A model generated the notes under the pieces. That model was not told where the DNA came from. It saw only the letters and a program-made list of their open reading frames with translations, and did no database searches. A program made the position numbers and the translations under genes. Source: Pseudomonas sp. NFR16 (GTDB lineage Bacteria > Pseudomonadota > Gammaproteobacteria > Pseudomonadales > Pseudomonadaceae). Taken from it: a DNA stretch of 64,000 bases. The DNA is taken from the NCBI RefSeq assembly GCF_900108875.1, contig NZ_FNYJ01000001.1, positions 682,001 to 746,000 on the forward strand. Reading direction: 5' to 3'. The stretch's first letter is position 1. The number at the start of each line of letters is the position of its first letter. Of this stretch, positions 1-8,736 are shown in pieces.

Positions 1-1
1 C

Positions 2-181
2 ACCGGTTCGATGATCACGGCGGTTGCCGAAAACCTGACGGGCAATATCAACAACGGAACGTACGTCTTGGGCGCCTGCCTGTTCGTCAGTGCCGGATTG
101 ATCCTGTCGATCCCGAAAACGATGCTGCAACGTCACACGCAAGAGACGCCGGTGCCGGGCAGCGCAGTGCCCCAGGCCTGA
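2..181 (+). CDS. MFS transporter, C-terminal end (partial)
   Basis: The reading frame is open from the window edge to a TGA and encodes about 59 residues. It ends in a hydrophobic helix (TYVLGACLFVSAGLILSI) followed by a short polar tail with QRHTQE. A last transmembrane helix plus cytoplasmic tail is typical of major facilitator superfamily transporters of the organic-anion type. The N-terminal part lies outside the window, so the substrate cannot be named. The family call is inferred from this tail only. Confidence 0.55.
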   Translation, partial: TGSMITAVAENLTGNINNGTYVLGACLFVSAGLILSIPKTMLQRHTQETPVPGSAVPQA

Positions 182-427
182 CGCTTCGTCGCGGCTGAAA
201 CAGACCCGGTGCGACGTGCGGTTCCACCGGTTGCCTCTCAGGGTGAGTTGGCCCAGGTCATAACGGGCCGGCTTACCCCCTCCGCTGCAATTCCCACGCC
301 CAGTAGGGCTTCGAACATCCACCCAGCGATATCTTGAACGGCTTTAGGCGACGGGTCGTGGCATTGCCTGAGTGCGTGGGCGCGAGTGAAGACGGCCACA
401 GTCGCCGACACGTAAACTACAAAAAGC

Positions 428-450
428 TTCTATCGATCTCCTCGATAGAA
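428..450. promoter_or_regulatory. Perfect inverted repeat (9-bp arms)
   Basis: TTCTATCGA and TCGATAGAA are separated by five bases. The palindrome lies about 100 bp upstream of the membrane-protein start and outside any coding frame. It could be a regulator-binding site or a hairpin; no regulator can be assigned. Confidence 0.4.
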
Positions 451-478
451 ACAATCTGTAAAAGAAATGTGATTGTTT
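449..478. promoter_or_regulatory. Inverted repeat (8-bp arms, 14-bp spacer)
   Basis: AAACAATC and GATTGTTT flank a 14-bp AT-rich spacer. The element abuts the preceding palindrome, which suggests a compact control region for the gene that follows. Its function is not known. Confidence 0.35.
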
Positions 479-545
479 TGTGAAAATATCGTTATATCCC
501 CTCGACCATTTACCCTCATTTGAGGGAAGGACAGGGGAAAGCACA

Positions 546-1214
546 TTGCAAAGCACACAACACGACCTGAAAAACGCCTCGATGACAATACTGCTCAAGC
601 TGGCGCTCACAGGGATCGCATTCGCCATGATCTGGCTCGACATCGCCGTATTTCATACCGACATTCTGGAAATTTCGTTCACTGAGGTTACTCAGGAAAT
701 CATGCTGTTCGCCAGCGCCTTGCTGTTCTGGTTTGCGCCAGGCGCGGCACAGCAACACGGTTTTCGAGTGCTGGCCGGGGGCTTCTTTGCCTGTCTGCTG
801 ATGCGTGAACTCGATGGCCTGTTTGACCCGATCAGCCACAGTGCATGGTGCTGGCCCTTCAGCGTGATCGCACTTGCCTGTATCGTCACTGCCTTCAAGT
901 CGGCCAATCGCGGCGATACGTTCGATGCCCTCGCGGCGTTCGCCCGCACGCCCACCTTCGGCACGATCTCCACAGGGTTGGGCGTGCTGGTGTTTTCGCG
1001 CCTGTTCGGCATGGGCGCGTTGTGGCATCTGATTCTGAGCGACGGCTATGCGCGACTGGCCAAGACGGCAGTCGAGGAGGGCGTTGAACTGGTGACTTAC
1101 TCCATGTGGCTGGCGGCTGCCGTCGAATACTTCGTGCGCCAGCGTGCGTCTGTCGCTCACGCGTCGTCGGTGGAGCACGTTGCCCTGGAACGCGCCGCGC
1201 TGGCCCGCCGCTGA
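546..1214 (+). CDS. Hypothetical inner-membrane protein
   Basis: I do not recognise a named family. The protein is about 222 residues with several hydrophobic segments (ILLKLALTGIAFAMIW, IMLFASALLFWF, FSVIALACIVTAF, TGLGVLVFSRLF), so four or five membrane helices are likely. I chose the TTG at 546 because AGGACAGGGGA lies at a suitable distance upstream. A GTG at 480 in the same frame has no ribosome binding site and overlaps an inverted repeat; an ATG at 582 is a second alternative. The gene is convergent with the hybrid kinase, with a hairpin between them. Confidence 0.65.
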   Translation: MQSTQHDLKNASMTILLKLALTGIAFAMIWLDIAVFHTDILEISFTEVTQEIMLFASALLFWFAPGAAQQHGFRVLAGGFFACLLMRELDGLFDPISHSAWCWPFSVIALACIVTAFKSANRGDTFDALAAFARTPTFGTISTGLGVLVFSRLFGMGALWHLILSDGYARLAKTAVEEGVELVTYSMWLAAAVEYFVRQRASVAHASSVEHVALERAALARR

Positions 1215-1234
1215 TACGGCTGATCACAGCACGC

Positions 1235-1267
1235 AAGCCGCTGCCTCATTGAAGAGGCCGCGGCTTT
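1235..1267. terminator. Bidirectional hairpin terminator between convergent genes
   Basis: AAGCCGCTGCCTC pairs with GAGGCCGCGGCTT across an ATTGAA loop and is followed by a T run. It sits between two converging genes and overlaps the end of the kinase gene on the minus strand. Confidence 0.6.
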
Positions 1268-3740
1268 ACTGATTGCGAGCGGACACCTTGAGCAACATGC
1301 GCGACAGCTGATCGATGGAATACGGCTTGTGCAACAGTTCGAAGCCATCGGTGCCGGACCGGGCGAGGACATGACTGAATCCCGAGGTGAGCACCACCGG
1401 CAGCATGGCAAACCTGGCGCGGATCGCATGGGCCAGTTCGATGCCACTCATGCCGGGCATGACCACGTCGGAGAACACCACGTCGAACCGACTGGCGTCC
1501 TTGTCAAGTTCGCTCAATGCCTCCTGAGCGTTGGCCGCCAGCACCGTCTTGTAACCCAGTTCAGCCAATGCCTGCACGGCAAAGGTGCCGACGTCGCCAT
1601 TGTCTTCCACCACCAGCACGCACGTGCCGTGCCCATCTTCAAGAGGCAGCGGCGGCGCATCGGGCTCCGCCTCTTCGACACTGCCCGTCACCCGCGGAAG
1701 ATACAGCGTGAACGTCGTACCTCTGCCGAGCTCACTGGCCACGGAAATTTCGCCGCCGGACTGCTTCGCGAAACCGAACACCTGACTCAACCCCAGCCCC
1801 GTGCCTTCACCGACATTCTTGGTGGTGTAGAACGGCTCGAAGATTTTCTCCAACTGCGTGGCCGGAATGCCGGTGCCCGTGTCGGTGATCGAAATGGCAA
1901 CGAAGGGGCCGTCCAGCGCGGGATGCAGGCGTACGGACGGCATCGACTCAACCGGACGCACCGCCAGCGTGAGTCTGCCTTCGCCACGCATTGCGTCCCG
2001 GGCGTTGGCGACCATGTTGACCAACGCCGTGTCGAACTGGCTCGGGTCGGCGTTGACCAGACAGGGCGCGTCGGCCAGCTCGCTGATCAATTCGATCCGC
2101 GAGCCGGTCAATGTGCCCATCATTCCGCTGATGGCCCTGACGTTGTTGCAGACGCTGAACACCTCAGGCTTGAGCGTCTGCCTGCGGGCGAATGCGAGTA
2201 ATTGGCCGGTCAGTTTGGCGGCGCGGTCGACGGTCTCGGAAATCGCCGTCACGTAGCGGATCCGGCGCGCTTCGTCCAGGCCTGGGCGCAGCAGCAGGTC
2301 AGTGGAGGAGCGAATCACCGTCATCAAGTTATTGAAGTCGTGTGCCACGCCGCCGGTCAGCTGGCCCACGGCTTCCATCTTCTGCGATTGCCGTAATGCC
2401 TCGGCCTGCTCGCGCTCGACGGTGACGTGCCGACCTGCTGCGTACACGCGGCCATCTTCGAAGGTGCCGGTCCAGCTGAACCACTTGTAGGAGCCGTCCT
2501 TGTGTCGCAGACGGTACTCGTAGGGCACGATCAATGGCGCTTCGAAAATGCCGGAAAACGCTGCCAGTGCCGGCATCAGATCGTCGGGATGGGTGTAGTC
2601 GCTGAACGTTGTGCCGACCAGTTCGCGCTCGGTCCAGCCCAGTTGTTCAGTCCAGCGTGCATTGACTTCATCCAGCGTGCCATTGGGCGAAGCGATTACC
2701 AGCAGCTCCTGTGAAAGTCCCCACGCACGGTCGCGTTCGCGGGTGCGGATCGCCAGACTGTTGGCCTGTTCCTTTTCCAGGGTGATGTCACGGCCACTGC
2801 AGTAAACCTTGCCATCTTCCAGTACGGCCACCCAGGCCAGCCAGCGATAGTGACCGTTGCGATGGCGGAAGCGGTTCTGAAATCGGGACACCGGCCGACC
2901 GTTGGCCGCCTGCGTGAACACCGCCTCGCTGGCGCGCACGTCGTCCGGGTGGACGAAGGACATGAAGGTGGTCAGCAGCTCTTCCGGCGCCCAGCCCAGT
3001 GTGATGGTCCAGGCTGGATTGGACGCCTCGATAACGCCCTGATCATTGATCACCGAGAGCAGGTCGTTACTTAACAGCCAGGTGCGACTGCGTTCGGTGG
3101 CGCGTTCGTTGACCTTGCGCTCAAGCTCCGAATTAAGGTCGCGCAGGGCGTCCTGGCTGCGGCGCAGGCGCTGGTCGGAACGGTGCCGTTCGATGGCCAG
3201 CGCAGCCGTCTGGGCAATCAGCGCGATGGCTTCGATGTCACTGGGCATCGGCGCGCGAGGCTCGCCGTAGTACACCGCAAAGGTGCCGAGAATTTTCCCG
3301 TCTGCCGCCGTGATCGGCATCGACCAACACGCACGCAACCCGTGAGGCACCGCCAGATCGGCGAAGCCATCCCACAGCGGGCTGGTGGCGATGTCCTGCA
3401 CGTACACCGGTGTTCCCCGTGCCGCCGCCGTGCCGCACGAACCAATGCCTTCGCCAATGGCAATGCCATGGATCGCTTCGTTATACGCCGCGGGCAGGCT
3501 GGGCGCGGCGCCGTGCAACATGTACTGGCCGTCCTCGCTCAGAAACAGCACCGACGCCATCATGTCCTGGCTTTGCGCTTCGACGGCCAGCAACAGGTCG
3601 TTGAGCACTTCGGCCAGCGGCATGCCCGCAGCGATCTGGCCCAGCACGCGCCGTTCGCGCTCGATCAGCGCAACAGGCGAATAGCTGCCGCCCAGCAAGC
3701 TGAGGTCGATGGAAGGCTTCGCGCCAATTTCGTCAAACAT
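1266..3740 (-). CDS. Hybrid sensor histidine kinase, GAF-PAS-PAS-HisKA-HATPase-REC
   Basis: This is an 824-residue cytoplasmic signalling protein with no membrane helices. A GAF domain (about 40-185, with AIHGIAIGEG and GSCGTAA) is followed by two PAS domains (about 215-455), a HisKA domain with the phospho-acceptor His near 466 in AHDFNN, an ATPase domain (DTGTGIPATQ, GEGTGLGL) and a C-terminal receiver with the acceptor Asp near 757 in FSDVVMPGMSG. The order implies an autokinase passing phosphate to its own receiver, and probably onward to an unlinked partner. The input signal is unknown. Its GAF closely resembles that of the GGDEF-EAL protein at 41,706. No dedicated response regulator lies beside it. 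Confidence 0.9.
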   Translation of the reverse strand: MFDEIGAKPSIDLSLLGGSYSPVALIERERRVLGQIAAGMPLAEVLNDLLLAVEAQSQDMMASVLFLSEDGQYMLHGAAPSLPAAYNEAIHGIAIGEGIGSCGTAAARGTPVYVQDIATSPLWDGFADLAVPHGLRACWSMPITAADGKILGTFAVYYGEPRAPMPSDIEAIALIAQTAALAIERHRSDQRLRRSQDALRDLNSELERKVNERATERSRTWLLSNDLLSVINDQGVIEASNPAWTITLGWAPEELLTTFMSFVHPDDVRASEAVFTQAANGRPVSRFQNRFRHRNGHYRWLAWVAVLEDGKVYCSGRDITLEKEQANSLAIRTRERDRAWGLSQELLVIASPNGTLDEVNARWTEQLGWTERELVGTTFSDYTHPDDLMPALAAFSGIFEAPLIVPYEYRLRHKDGSYKWFSWTGTFEDGRVYAAGRHVTVEREQAEALRQSQKMEAVGQLTGGVAHDFNNLMTVIRSSTDLLLRPGLDEARRIRYVTAISETVDRAAKLTGQLLAFARRQTLKPEVFSVCNNVRAISGMMGTLTGSRIELISELADAPCLVNADPSQFDTALVNMVANARDAMRGEGRLTLAVRPVESMPSVRLHPALDGPFVAISITDTGTGIPATQLEKIFEPFYTTKNVGEGTGLGLSQVFGFAKQSGGEISVASELGRGTTFTLYLPRVTGSVEEAEPDAPPLPLEDGHGTCVLVVEDNGDVGTFAVQALAELGYKTVLAANAQEALSELDKDASRFDVVFSDVVMPGMSGIELAHAIRARFAMLPVVLTSGFSHVLARSGTDGFELLHKPYSIDQLSRMLLKVSARNQ

Positions 3741-3901
3741 GGGGAATCAGGTCCTGCATGAAGAGTGTCTCAGGGCATTTGATGAACAGGCAGGCTAAAG
3801 GCCTGACCAGCGAGTGTCGAGTGCCTGACGTGCGCGCAGCCGAGAAACCGGCGCATTGCTCAGCCTGCGCAGCTCAAACTGCGCATCGCCGCACAACCCC
3901 T

Positions 3902-4504
3902 TCAGCGCACGTACCCCGGCATCAGATCGTTGAACCAGAACAGAATCATGCTCACCAGGGCAGTGACCAGCAGCAGCAAGCCAACGCCCCACACGCAGGC
4001 GGCATACAGATAGCCTTGCTGCTCGTCCTTCAGACGCATTAAGGTCGGAATGCCGATGAACAACAGGAATGTCGAATAAGCCGCCGCCAGCAAGAGGACC
4101 GCCAATGCCAGCCATCTGCTGGGGTAAAGCGCACCAAGCCCGGCAATGAAGAACGGCGTGGCAGTGTACCCCGCGAAGCCGATGCACTGATGCAGGCTCG
4201 GACGTGCATCGAAGGAGCGGGACATCCAGCGGATGAATGCGCCCATCAGCACGGCGCCGATGAGGATGCTGCCGTAGAACAAGATGCACAGCTGCAATGC
4301 GCTCGAGGGCGACAGTTTGACAATCTCGTCGCCCACCAGGCTCCAGCCCACTTGAGTCGTGCCTACAAACAGGGCAACCACGGGAATCAGAGCGAGCAAC
4401 ACCAGATGCGCGATGTAATGCCGCGGATGCCGGGTTTCTTCGTCGCGAATGGCCCGCCAGGCATGGCCGGGGTGCGTGAACAGGTCAATGAAATGCGCAG
4501 ACAT
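3902..4504 (-). CDS. Yip1-domain inner-membrane protein
   Basis: The 200-residue protein starts MSAHFIDLFTHPGHAWRAI, the usual opening of bacterial Yip1-family proteins (a soluble lead with a conserved W-x-x-I), followed by about five hydrophobic helices. The ATG is preceded by GGAGGA seven bases away, which fixes the start. Bacterial members are common in Pseudomonas but have no firm biochemical role. The next gene upstream on the same strand encodes a small acidic protein, so the two may be co-transcribed. Confidence 0.8.
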   Translation of the reverse strand: MSAHFIDLFTHPGHAWRAIRDEETRHPRHYIAHLVLLALIPVVALFVGTTQVGWSLVGDEIVKLSPSSALQLCILFYGSILIGAVLMGAFIRWMSRSFDARPSLHQCIGFAGYTATPFFIAGLGALYPSRWLALAVLLLAAAYSTFLLFIGIPTLMRLKDEQQGYLYAACVWGVGLLLLVTALVSMILFWFNDLMPGYVR

Positions 4505-4577
4505 TAAAATATCCTCCGCAAAATGTGTTGCCACTGCGCTCGCACCGGGGCGCAACGCAGCGGCGCGCCCGGCACTG

Positions 4578-4823
4578 CTAAGGCGGGTTGGGCTGGTCGT
4601 CCATCTCGGCGCTGTCGACGTCGACATCCGGCATCTTTTGTTGGCGTTGCGCTTGCTCATCGGTGTCGGCCGGCGTCTCGCCGTCGTTATCGGGAAGCTG
4701 GTCGGCATCAGGCGTGTCGCTTGGATTCAGATCAGTGCGACGGGGTGACAGCGGGTCGGGAGAATCGGGACGTGGATCATCGCCGCCCATGCCGCCCTGA
4801 AGCGTGGTTTCTGGGTTATTCAT
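4578..4823 (-). CDS. Small acidic Pro/Asp-rich protein, paralogue of 12,406-12,633
   Basis: This 81-residue protein is rich in Asp, Pro, Gln and Thr and has no hydrophobic core, so it is probably disordered. A strong GGAGGT ribosome binding site precedes the ATG, which supports real translation. Its first residues (MNNPETTLQGGMGGDDP) and its end (MPDVDVDSAEMDDQPNPP) match those of the small protein at 12,406 while the middles differ. I do not know a function. Confidence 0.7.
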   Translation of the reverse strand: MNNPETTLQGGMGGDDPRPDSPDPLSPRRTDLNPSDTPDADQLPDNDGETPADTDEQAQRQQKMPDVDVDSAEMDDQPNPP

Positions 4824-4933
4824 CACTACCTCCTGGCGCAGCATCTTGCTGCGCATACGCGTTGGAAATGGACGACTGCAAGGTGGTTCGAACCAGCTGA
4901 CTGGCGGTACTGCGGCAGCATCCGCGGGTCGAG

Positions 4934-6037
4934 TCAGCCGGGCGGCGCACCGACCGGCTGCGTGCTGATTGGTTGCGCGGCGACGAGTTCAATGCCGGGC
5001 ACAGGGACCGCGCCGATCAAACGTGCGCCGTCCGCTCTTTGGCTTCTGAGCTGCCAGCGCCAGGCATCGGCAAGCATGCAGTCGAGCGAGCGATGGGCCG
5101 ACCAGCCCAGCTCGCGCAAGGCCTTGGCCGGGTCCGCCCAGCATTGCGCGATGTCGCCGGCGCGGCGCGGCTCATAGGTCAACGGCACGGTGACGCCACT
5201 GATCCGCTCGAAGGCCTTGACCACTTCAAGCACCGAATGCCCAAGGCCGGTGCCCAGATTCCAGACATGGATGCCGTGAGTCAGGCGCAGCGCGTGCAAC
5301 GCTTTCAGGTGACCTTCGGCCAGATCCATCACATGCACGTAATCGCGGATTCCGGTGCCATCGGGCGTCAGGTAATCGGTGCCAAAAACCGACAGGGCCG
5401 GACGCTCCCCGCTTGCCACTTGCAACAGGTAGGGCAGCAGGTTGTTCGGCGTCACCGAACACGTCTCTCCGACGTCGCCCGACTCGTGCGCGCCAATCGG
5501 GTTGAAGTAGCGCAGCAGTCCGACCGACCAGCGGGGCTCGGCGTCGACCATGCTTTTCATGACGGTTTCCGCCATGAGCTTCGATTGGCCGTAAGGACTT
5601 GAGGGGTGACCGGTCGCGCAACGCTCGTTGATCGGCATCAGCGCGCAATCGTCGTAGACCGTGGCTGAGGAACTGAACACCAGGGTAAATATCCGTGCAT
5701 CGGCCATCGCCTGGCAGAGGTTTACGCTGCCGCCGACGTTGTTGTCGTAATACCGCAGGGGCTCGCGCACGCTTTCACCGACGGCCTTCAATCCTGCGCA
5801 ATGAATCACGGCATCAACCGGATAGCGCTCGAACAGCTCATCGAGCGTCTGACGGTCCCTGACATCACCCTCAATGAACGGGGGACGTCGGCCAGTGATT
5901 CGTGTGATGTCGTCCAGCGTTGAGCGGAAGCTGTTGCAAAGGTTGTCGAGAATGACGACTTCTTCGCCGTCCTCCATCAGCTCCAGCACCAGATGCGTAC
6001 CGATGTAACCCGTGCCGCCGGTTATCAAGATCATCAT
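4934..6037 (-). CDS. galE: UDP-glucose 4-epimerase
   Basis: The 367-residue protein is an extended short-chain dehydrogenase that interconverts UDP-glucose and UDP-galactose with bound NAD. The N-terminal TGGTGYIGTH is the NAD-binding loop and SPYGQSKLMAE carries the catalytic Tyr-x-x-x-Lys. The start MMILITGG is preceded by ACGGAGACGG; a longer form beginning MGKRRR is less likely. The gene is divergent from the glycosyltransferase and galactofuranose mutase genes, so it probably supplies the UDP-galactose used by the mutase. The C-terminus has a short Pro/Gln-rich extension. Confidence 0.92.
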   Translation of the reverse strand: MMILITGGTGYIGTHLVLELMEDGEEVVILDNLCNSFRSTLDDITRITGRRPPFIEGDVRDRQTLDELFERYPVDAVIHCAGLKAVGESVREPLRYYDNNVGGSVNLCQAMADARIFTLVFSSSATVYDDCALMPINERCATGHPSSPYGQSKLMAETVMKSMVDAEPRWSVGLLRYFNPIGAHESGDVGETCSVTPNNLLPYLLQVASGERPALSVFGTDYLTPDGTGIRDYVHVMDLAEGHLKALHALRLTHGIHVWNLGTGLGHSVLEVVKAFERISGVTVPLTYEPRRAGDIAQCWADPAKALRELGWSAHRSLDCMLADAWRWQLRSQRADGARLIGAVPVPGIELVAAQPISTQPVGAPPG

Positions 6038-6352
6038 CCGTCTCCGTTTACCCATTGGCTCGGCGACTGCGGGCTGCCGGACTGCGTTCTCGTCTGACGC
6101 CCTGCGGCGGCGTTGACGTGTATCGGTTTAGGGAGACGGAGTTGCCCAGTAGTTCAAGCCAGACGCTCGCCGGTGTGCGGTTCATCGGGTTCATCGGCAG
6201 AGACACTGAACGGCGGGCATCGCCTGGGCATCACATGCATTGAAGTGGCACCCTGTGATGCAGATCACCCGATGGCACTGTCAGTACATGAGTGCCGTCG
6301 AAGCCGGACACAGGGCTTCAGACTCGATTCCGCTCCCAAAAAGGAATTCGAT

Positions 6353-7522
6353 ATGAATCTTGAAGCCCGGCCGTCCCATCTTTCTCCCGTTCACGTCGAC
6401 TCCGAACCGGCGGTCGCTGCCTGCGCAAGACCGACCCTGTTGTGCCTGTCGCACTTGCGCTGGGGCTTTGTCTATCAGCGCCCGCAGCATGTCATGACGC
6501 ATCTGGCGAAAGACTACGACGTGCTGTTTTTCGAGGAGCCGCTGTTCGCCGAGGGCGCAGCCTGCACACTTGAAGTGGCGACGCCTGCCGCGGGCATTAC
6601 GCTGCTGGTGCCGCACCTGCCGTGGGGCTTGAGCCAGTCGCAGGTCGACGCCGCGCAGCGCCGACTGCTCGATGATTATCTGACCGGGCACGCGGCAGCC
6701 GAGCTGCTGCTCTGGTATCTGACGCCGATGAGCCTGACGTTCACCGACCACCTGCACGCCAAGGTCACGATCTTCGACTGCATGGACGAACTGTCTGCGT
6801 TCAAGGGCGCGCCACCGGACCTGCTGCAAAGAGAGCAAAAGCTCATGGCTCGCGCCAATGTGGTGTTTACCGGCGGGTACAGCCTGTGGGAAGCCAAATC
6901 CAGACAACACGGCAACGCCCACTCATTGCCCAGCAGCGTGGATATCGCGCACTTCGCGGCCGCGCGCCAAACGTTGCCCGAGCCTGCCGATCAAGCCGGT
7001 ATTGCTCACCCGAGGCTGGGTTTTTTCGGCGTTATCGATGAACGCTTCGACATTGCGCTGGTGGACGAGCTGGCGGCCCGGCGTCCTGACTGGCAGCTGA
7101 TTCTGATCGGCCCGGTGGTGAAGATCGACGCCGCGTCGTTGCCACGCCGACCGAACATTCATTACCTGGGCCCGAAAGGCTACCCACAATTGCCGGACTA
7201 TCTGTCGGGCTGGGACGTTGCCCTGATGCCCTTTGCGATCAACGAGTCGACCCGCTTTATCAGCCCCACCAAAACGCCTGAATACCTGGCCGGCGGATGC
7301 CCTGTTGTGTCCACGCCGGTACGGGACGTGGTCCGCGGTTACGGCGATTCGGGCGTGGTCACCATCGCCGCATCGGCCGAGGCCTTCATCGCGGCGGTCG
7401 AGGCCGCGCTTGAGGCAAAAACCGAAGACGGCTTCCTGCAACGCATCGATCAGGTGCTCGAAGGCATGTCGTGGGAAACCACCTGCGCCGCCATGAAGGA
7501 GCAGATCGAATGCCTCAGGTAA
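6353..7522 (+). CDS. Glycosyltransferase, GT-B fold (family 1/4-like)
   Basis: The 389-residue protein has LCLSHLRWGFVYQRPQH near its N-terminus, typical of glycosyltransferases whose opening segment reads 'xxRPQH'. The C-terminal half shows the donor-site pattern (FINESTRFISPTKTPEYLAGG). It should transfer a sugar from an NDP-sugar in the cytoplasm. The ATG follows AAGGAATTCGAT. Its last 13 bases overlap the start of the UDP-galactopyranose mutase gene, so the two are translationally coupled, and galactofuranose or galactose is a reasonable donor. The acceptor is unknown. Confidence 0.85.
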   Translation: MNLEARPSHLSPVHVDSEPAVAACARPTLLCLSHLRWGFVYQRPQHVMTHLAKDYDVLFFEEPLFAEGAACTLEVATPAAGITLLVPHLPWGLSQSQVDAAQRRLLDDYLTGHAAAELLLWYLTPMSLTFTDHLHAKVTIFDCMDELSAFKGAPPDLLQREQKLMARANVVFTGGYSLWEAKSRQHGNAHSLPSSVDIAHFAAARQTLPEPADQAGIAHPRLGFFGVIDERFDIALVDELAARRPDWQLILIGPVVKIDAASLPRRPNIHYLGPKGYPQLPDYLSGWDVALMPFAINESTRFISPTKTPEYLAGGCPVVSTPVRDVVRGYGDSGVVTIAASAEAFIAAVEAALEAKTEDGFLQRIDQVLEGMSWETTCAAMKEQIECLR

Positions 7523-8703
7523 CCGTGGAACACGCCATTCATGGCCCGTTGCATCTGAACAACGGGCAGCCGTACGACTATCTGATCGTCGGGGCAGGCT
7601 TCGCCGGCAGCGTGATTGCCGAGCGCCTGGCTGCTGGTCTGGGGCAGAACGTTCTGGTCGTCGATCGTCGTCCGCACATCGCAGGCAACGCCTACGATTG
7701 CGTCGACGAAGCCGGGGTGATGATCCATCGCTACGGTCCGCACATCTTCCATACCAACGCTCAACGCATCGTCGATTACCTGTCACGCTTCACCCAGTGG
7801 AGGGACTATTCACACCGCGTGCTGGCCCGTGTGGACGAGCATCTGGTGCCGATCCCGATCAACCTGACCACGCTCAACACACTGTTCGGACTGGACATGG
7901 ATGAGGACCAGGCGCAGGCGTTTCTGGCCTCACGGGCCGAGCCGGTGGCCGATGTCCGCACGTCCGAAGACGTGGTGATCAACCAGATCGGGCGCGAGTT
8001 GTACGAGAAGTTCTTTCGAGGTTACACCCGAAAGCAGTGGGGGCTGGACCCCTCCGAGCTGGACAAGTCAGTGACTTCGCGCATTCCCACCCGCACCAAT
8101 GAGGACGATCGCTACTTCACCGACACTTTCCAGATGATGCCGCTGCATGGCTACACGCGCATGTTCGAACGGATTCTCGATCATCCGCGGATCGATCTGC
8201 TGCTGGGCACCGACTTCAGGGCAGTCCGTGACCGCGTGCAATACAAGCAGCTGATTTACTGCGGCCCGATCGATGAATTTTTCGATTTCTGCTTTGGCAA
8301 ACTGCCCTATCGCTCGCTGCGTTTTCAGCACGAGACACTGGCGCAAGGTCGCTTGCAGGCCGTGGCAGTGGTCAATTTCCCCGATCCGGCGGTGCCGTAT
8401 ACGCGGATCACCGAGTACAAACACCTCACCGGGCAGGAGCATGCGCGCACCAGCATCAGCTATGAGTTTCCCTGCGCCGAGGGTGAGCCGTATTACCCGA
8501 TCCCGCGCCTGGAAAACGCCGAACTGTACAAGCGCTACAGCACACTGGCGGACAATACGCCGGGCGTGACGTTTCTCGGTCGGCTGGGCACTTACAAGTA
8601 CTACAACATGGATCAGGTGGTAGGACAGGCGCTCGCGCTTTATCAGCGGATCGAACGAGAGCATTCCAGCAGTGCGCCCACGGGCGAGCTGGAAATCCGA
8701 TGA
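7510..8703 (+). CDS. glf: UDP-galactopyranose mutase
   Basis: The 397-residue flavoprotein contracts UDP-galactopyranose to UDP-galactofuranose. IVGAGFAGSVIAE is the FAD-binding motif; RYGPHIFHT and RKQWGLDPSEL are family signatures, and the C-terminal GRLGTYKYYNMD is the conserved substrate and flavin segment. The start overlaps the preceding glycosyltransferase. With galE opposite and a hydrolase next, this implies a galactofuranose-containing surface glycan. The polymer cannot be named from the sequence. Confidence 0.93.
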   Translation: MPQVTVEHAIHGPLHLNNGQPYDYLIVGAGFAGSVIAERLAAGLGQNVLVVDRRPHIAGNAYDCVDEAGVMIHRYGPHIFHTNAQRIVDYLSRFTQWRDYSHRVLARVDEHLVPIPINLTTLNTLFGLDMDEDQAQAFLASRAEPVADVRTSEDVVINQIGRELYEKFFRGYTRKQWGLDPSELDKSVTSRIPTRTNEDDRYFTDTFQMMPLHGYTRMFERILDHPRIDLLLGTDFRAVRDRVQYKQLIYCGPIDEFFDFCFGKLPYRSLRFQHETLAQGRLQAVAVVNFPDPAVPYTRITEYKHLTGQEHARTSISYEFPCAEGEPYYPIPRLENAELYKRYSTLADNTPGVTFLGRLGTYKYYNMDQVVGQALALYQRIEREHSSSAPTGELEIR

Positions 8704-8736
8704 TCGCTGCGGGTGCCCGGCCAGCGGGTGGCCGGG

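Larger units (their letters stand above)
182..545. other. Intergenic region with two adjacent inverted repeats
   Basis: No coding region is supported here. The right-hand part is AT-rich and holds two back-to-back inverted repeats, listed separately, just upstream of the next gene. The left part holds nothing I recognise. Confidence 0.5.

Noticed and set aside
516..1178. A 220-codon frame opposite the membrane protein at 546
   Set aside because: Composition is typical of an antisense shadow; the plus-strand frame encodes clean membrane helices.
1329..2201. A 290-codon frame opposite the hybrid kinase
   Set aside because: It overlaps conserved HisKA, ATPase and receiver motifs on the other strand, so it is a shadow.
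4880..4905. A GGTTCGAA motif suggesting a tRNA T-arm
   Set aside because: No acceptor stem or anticodon arm can be folded around it.
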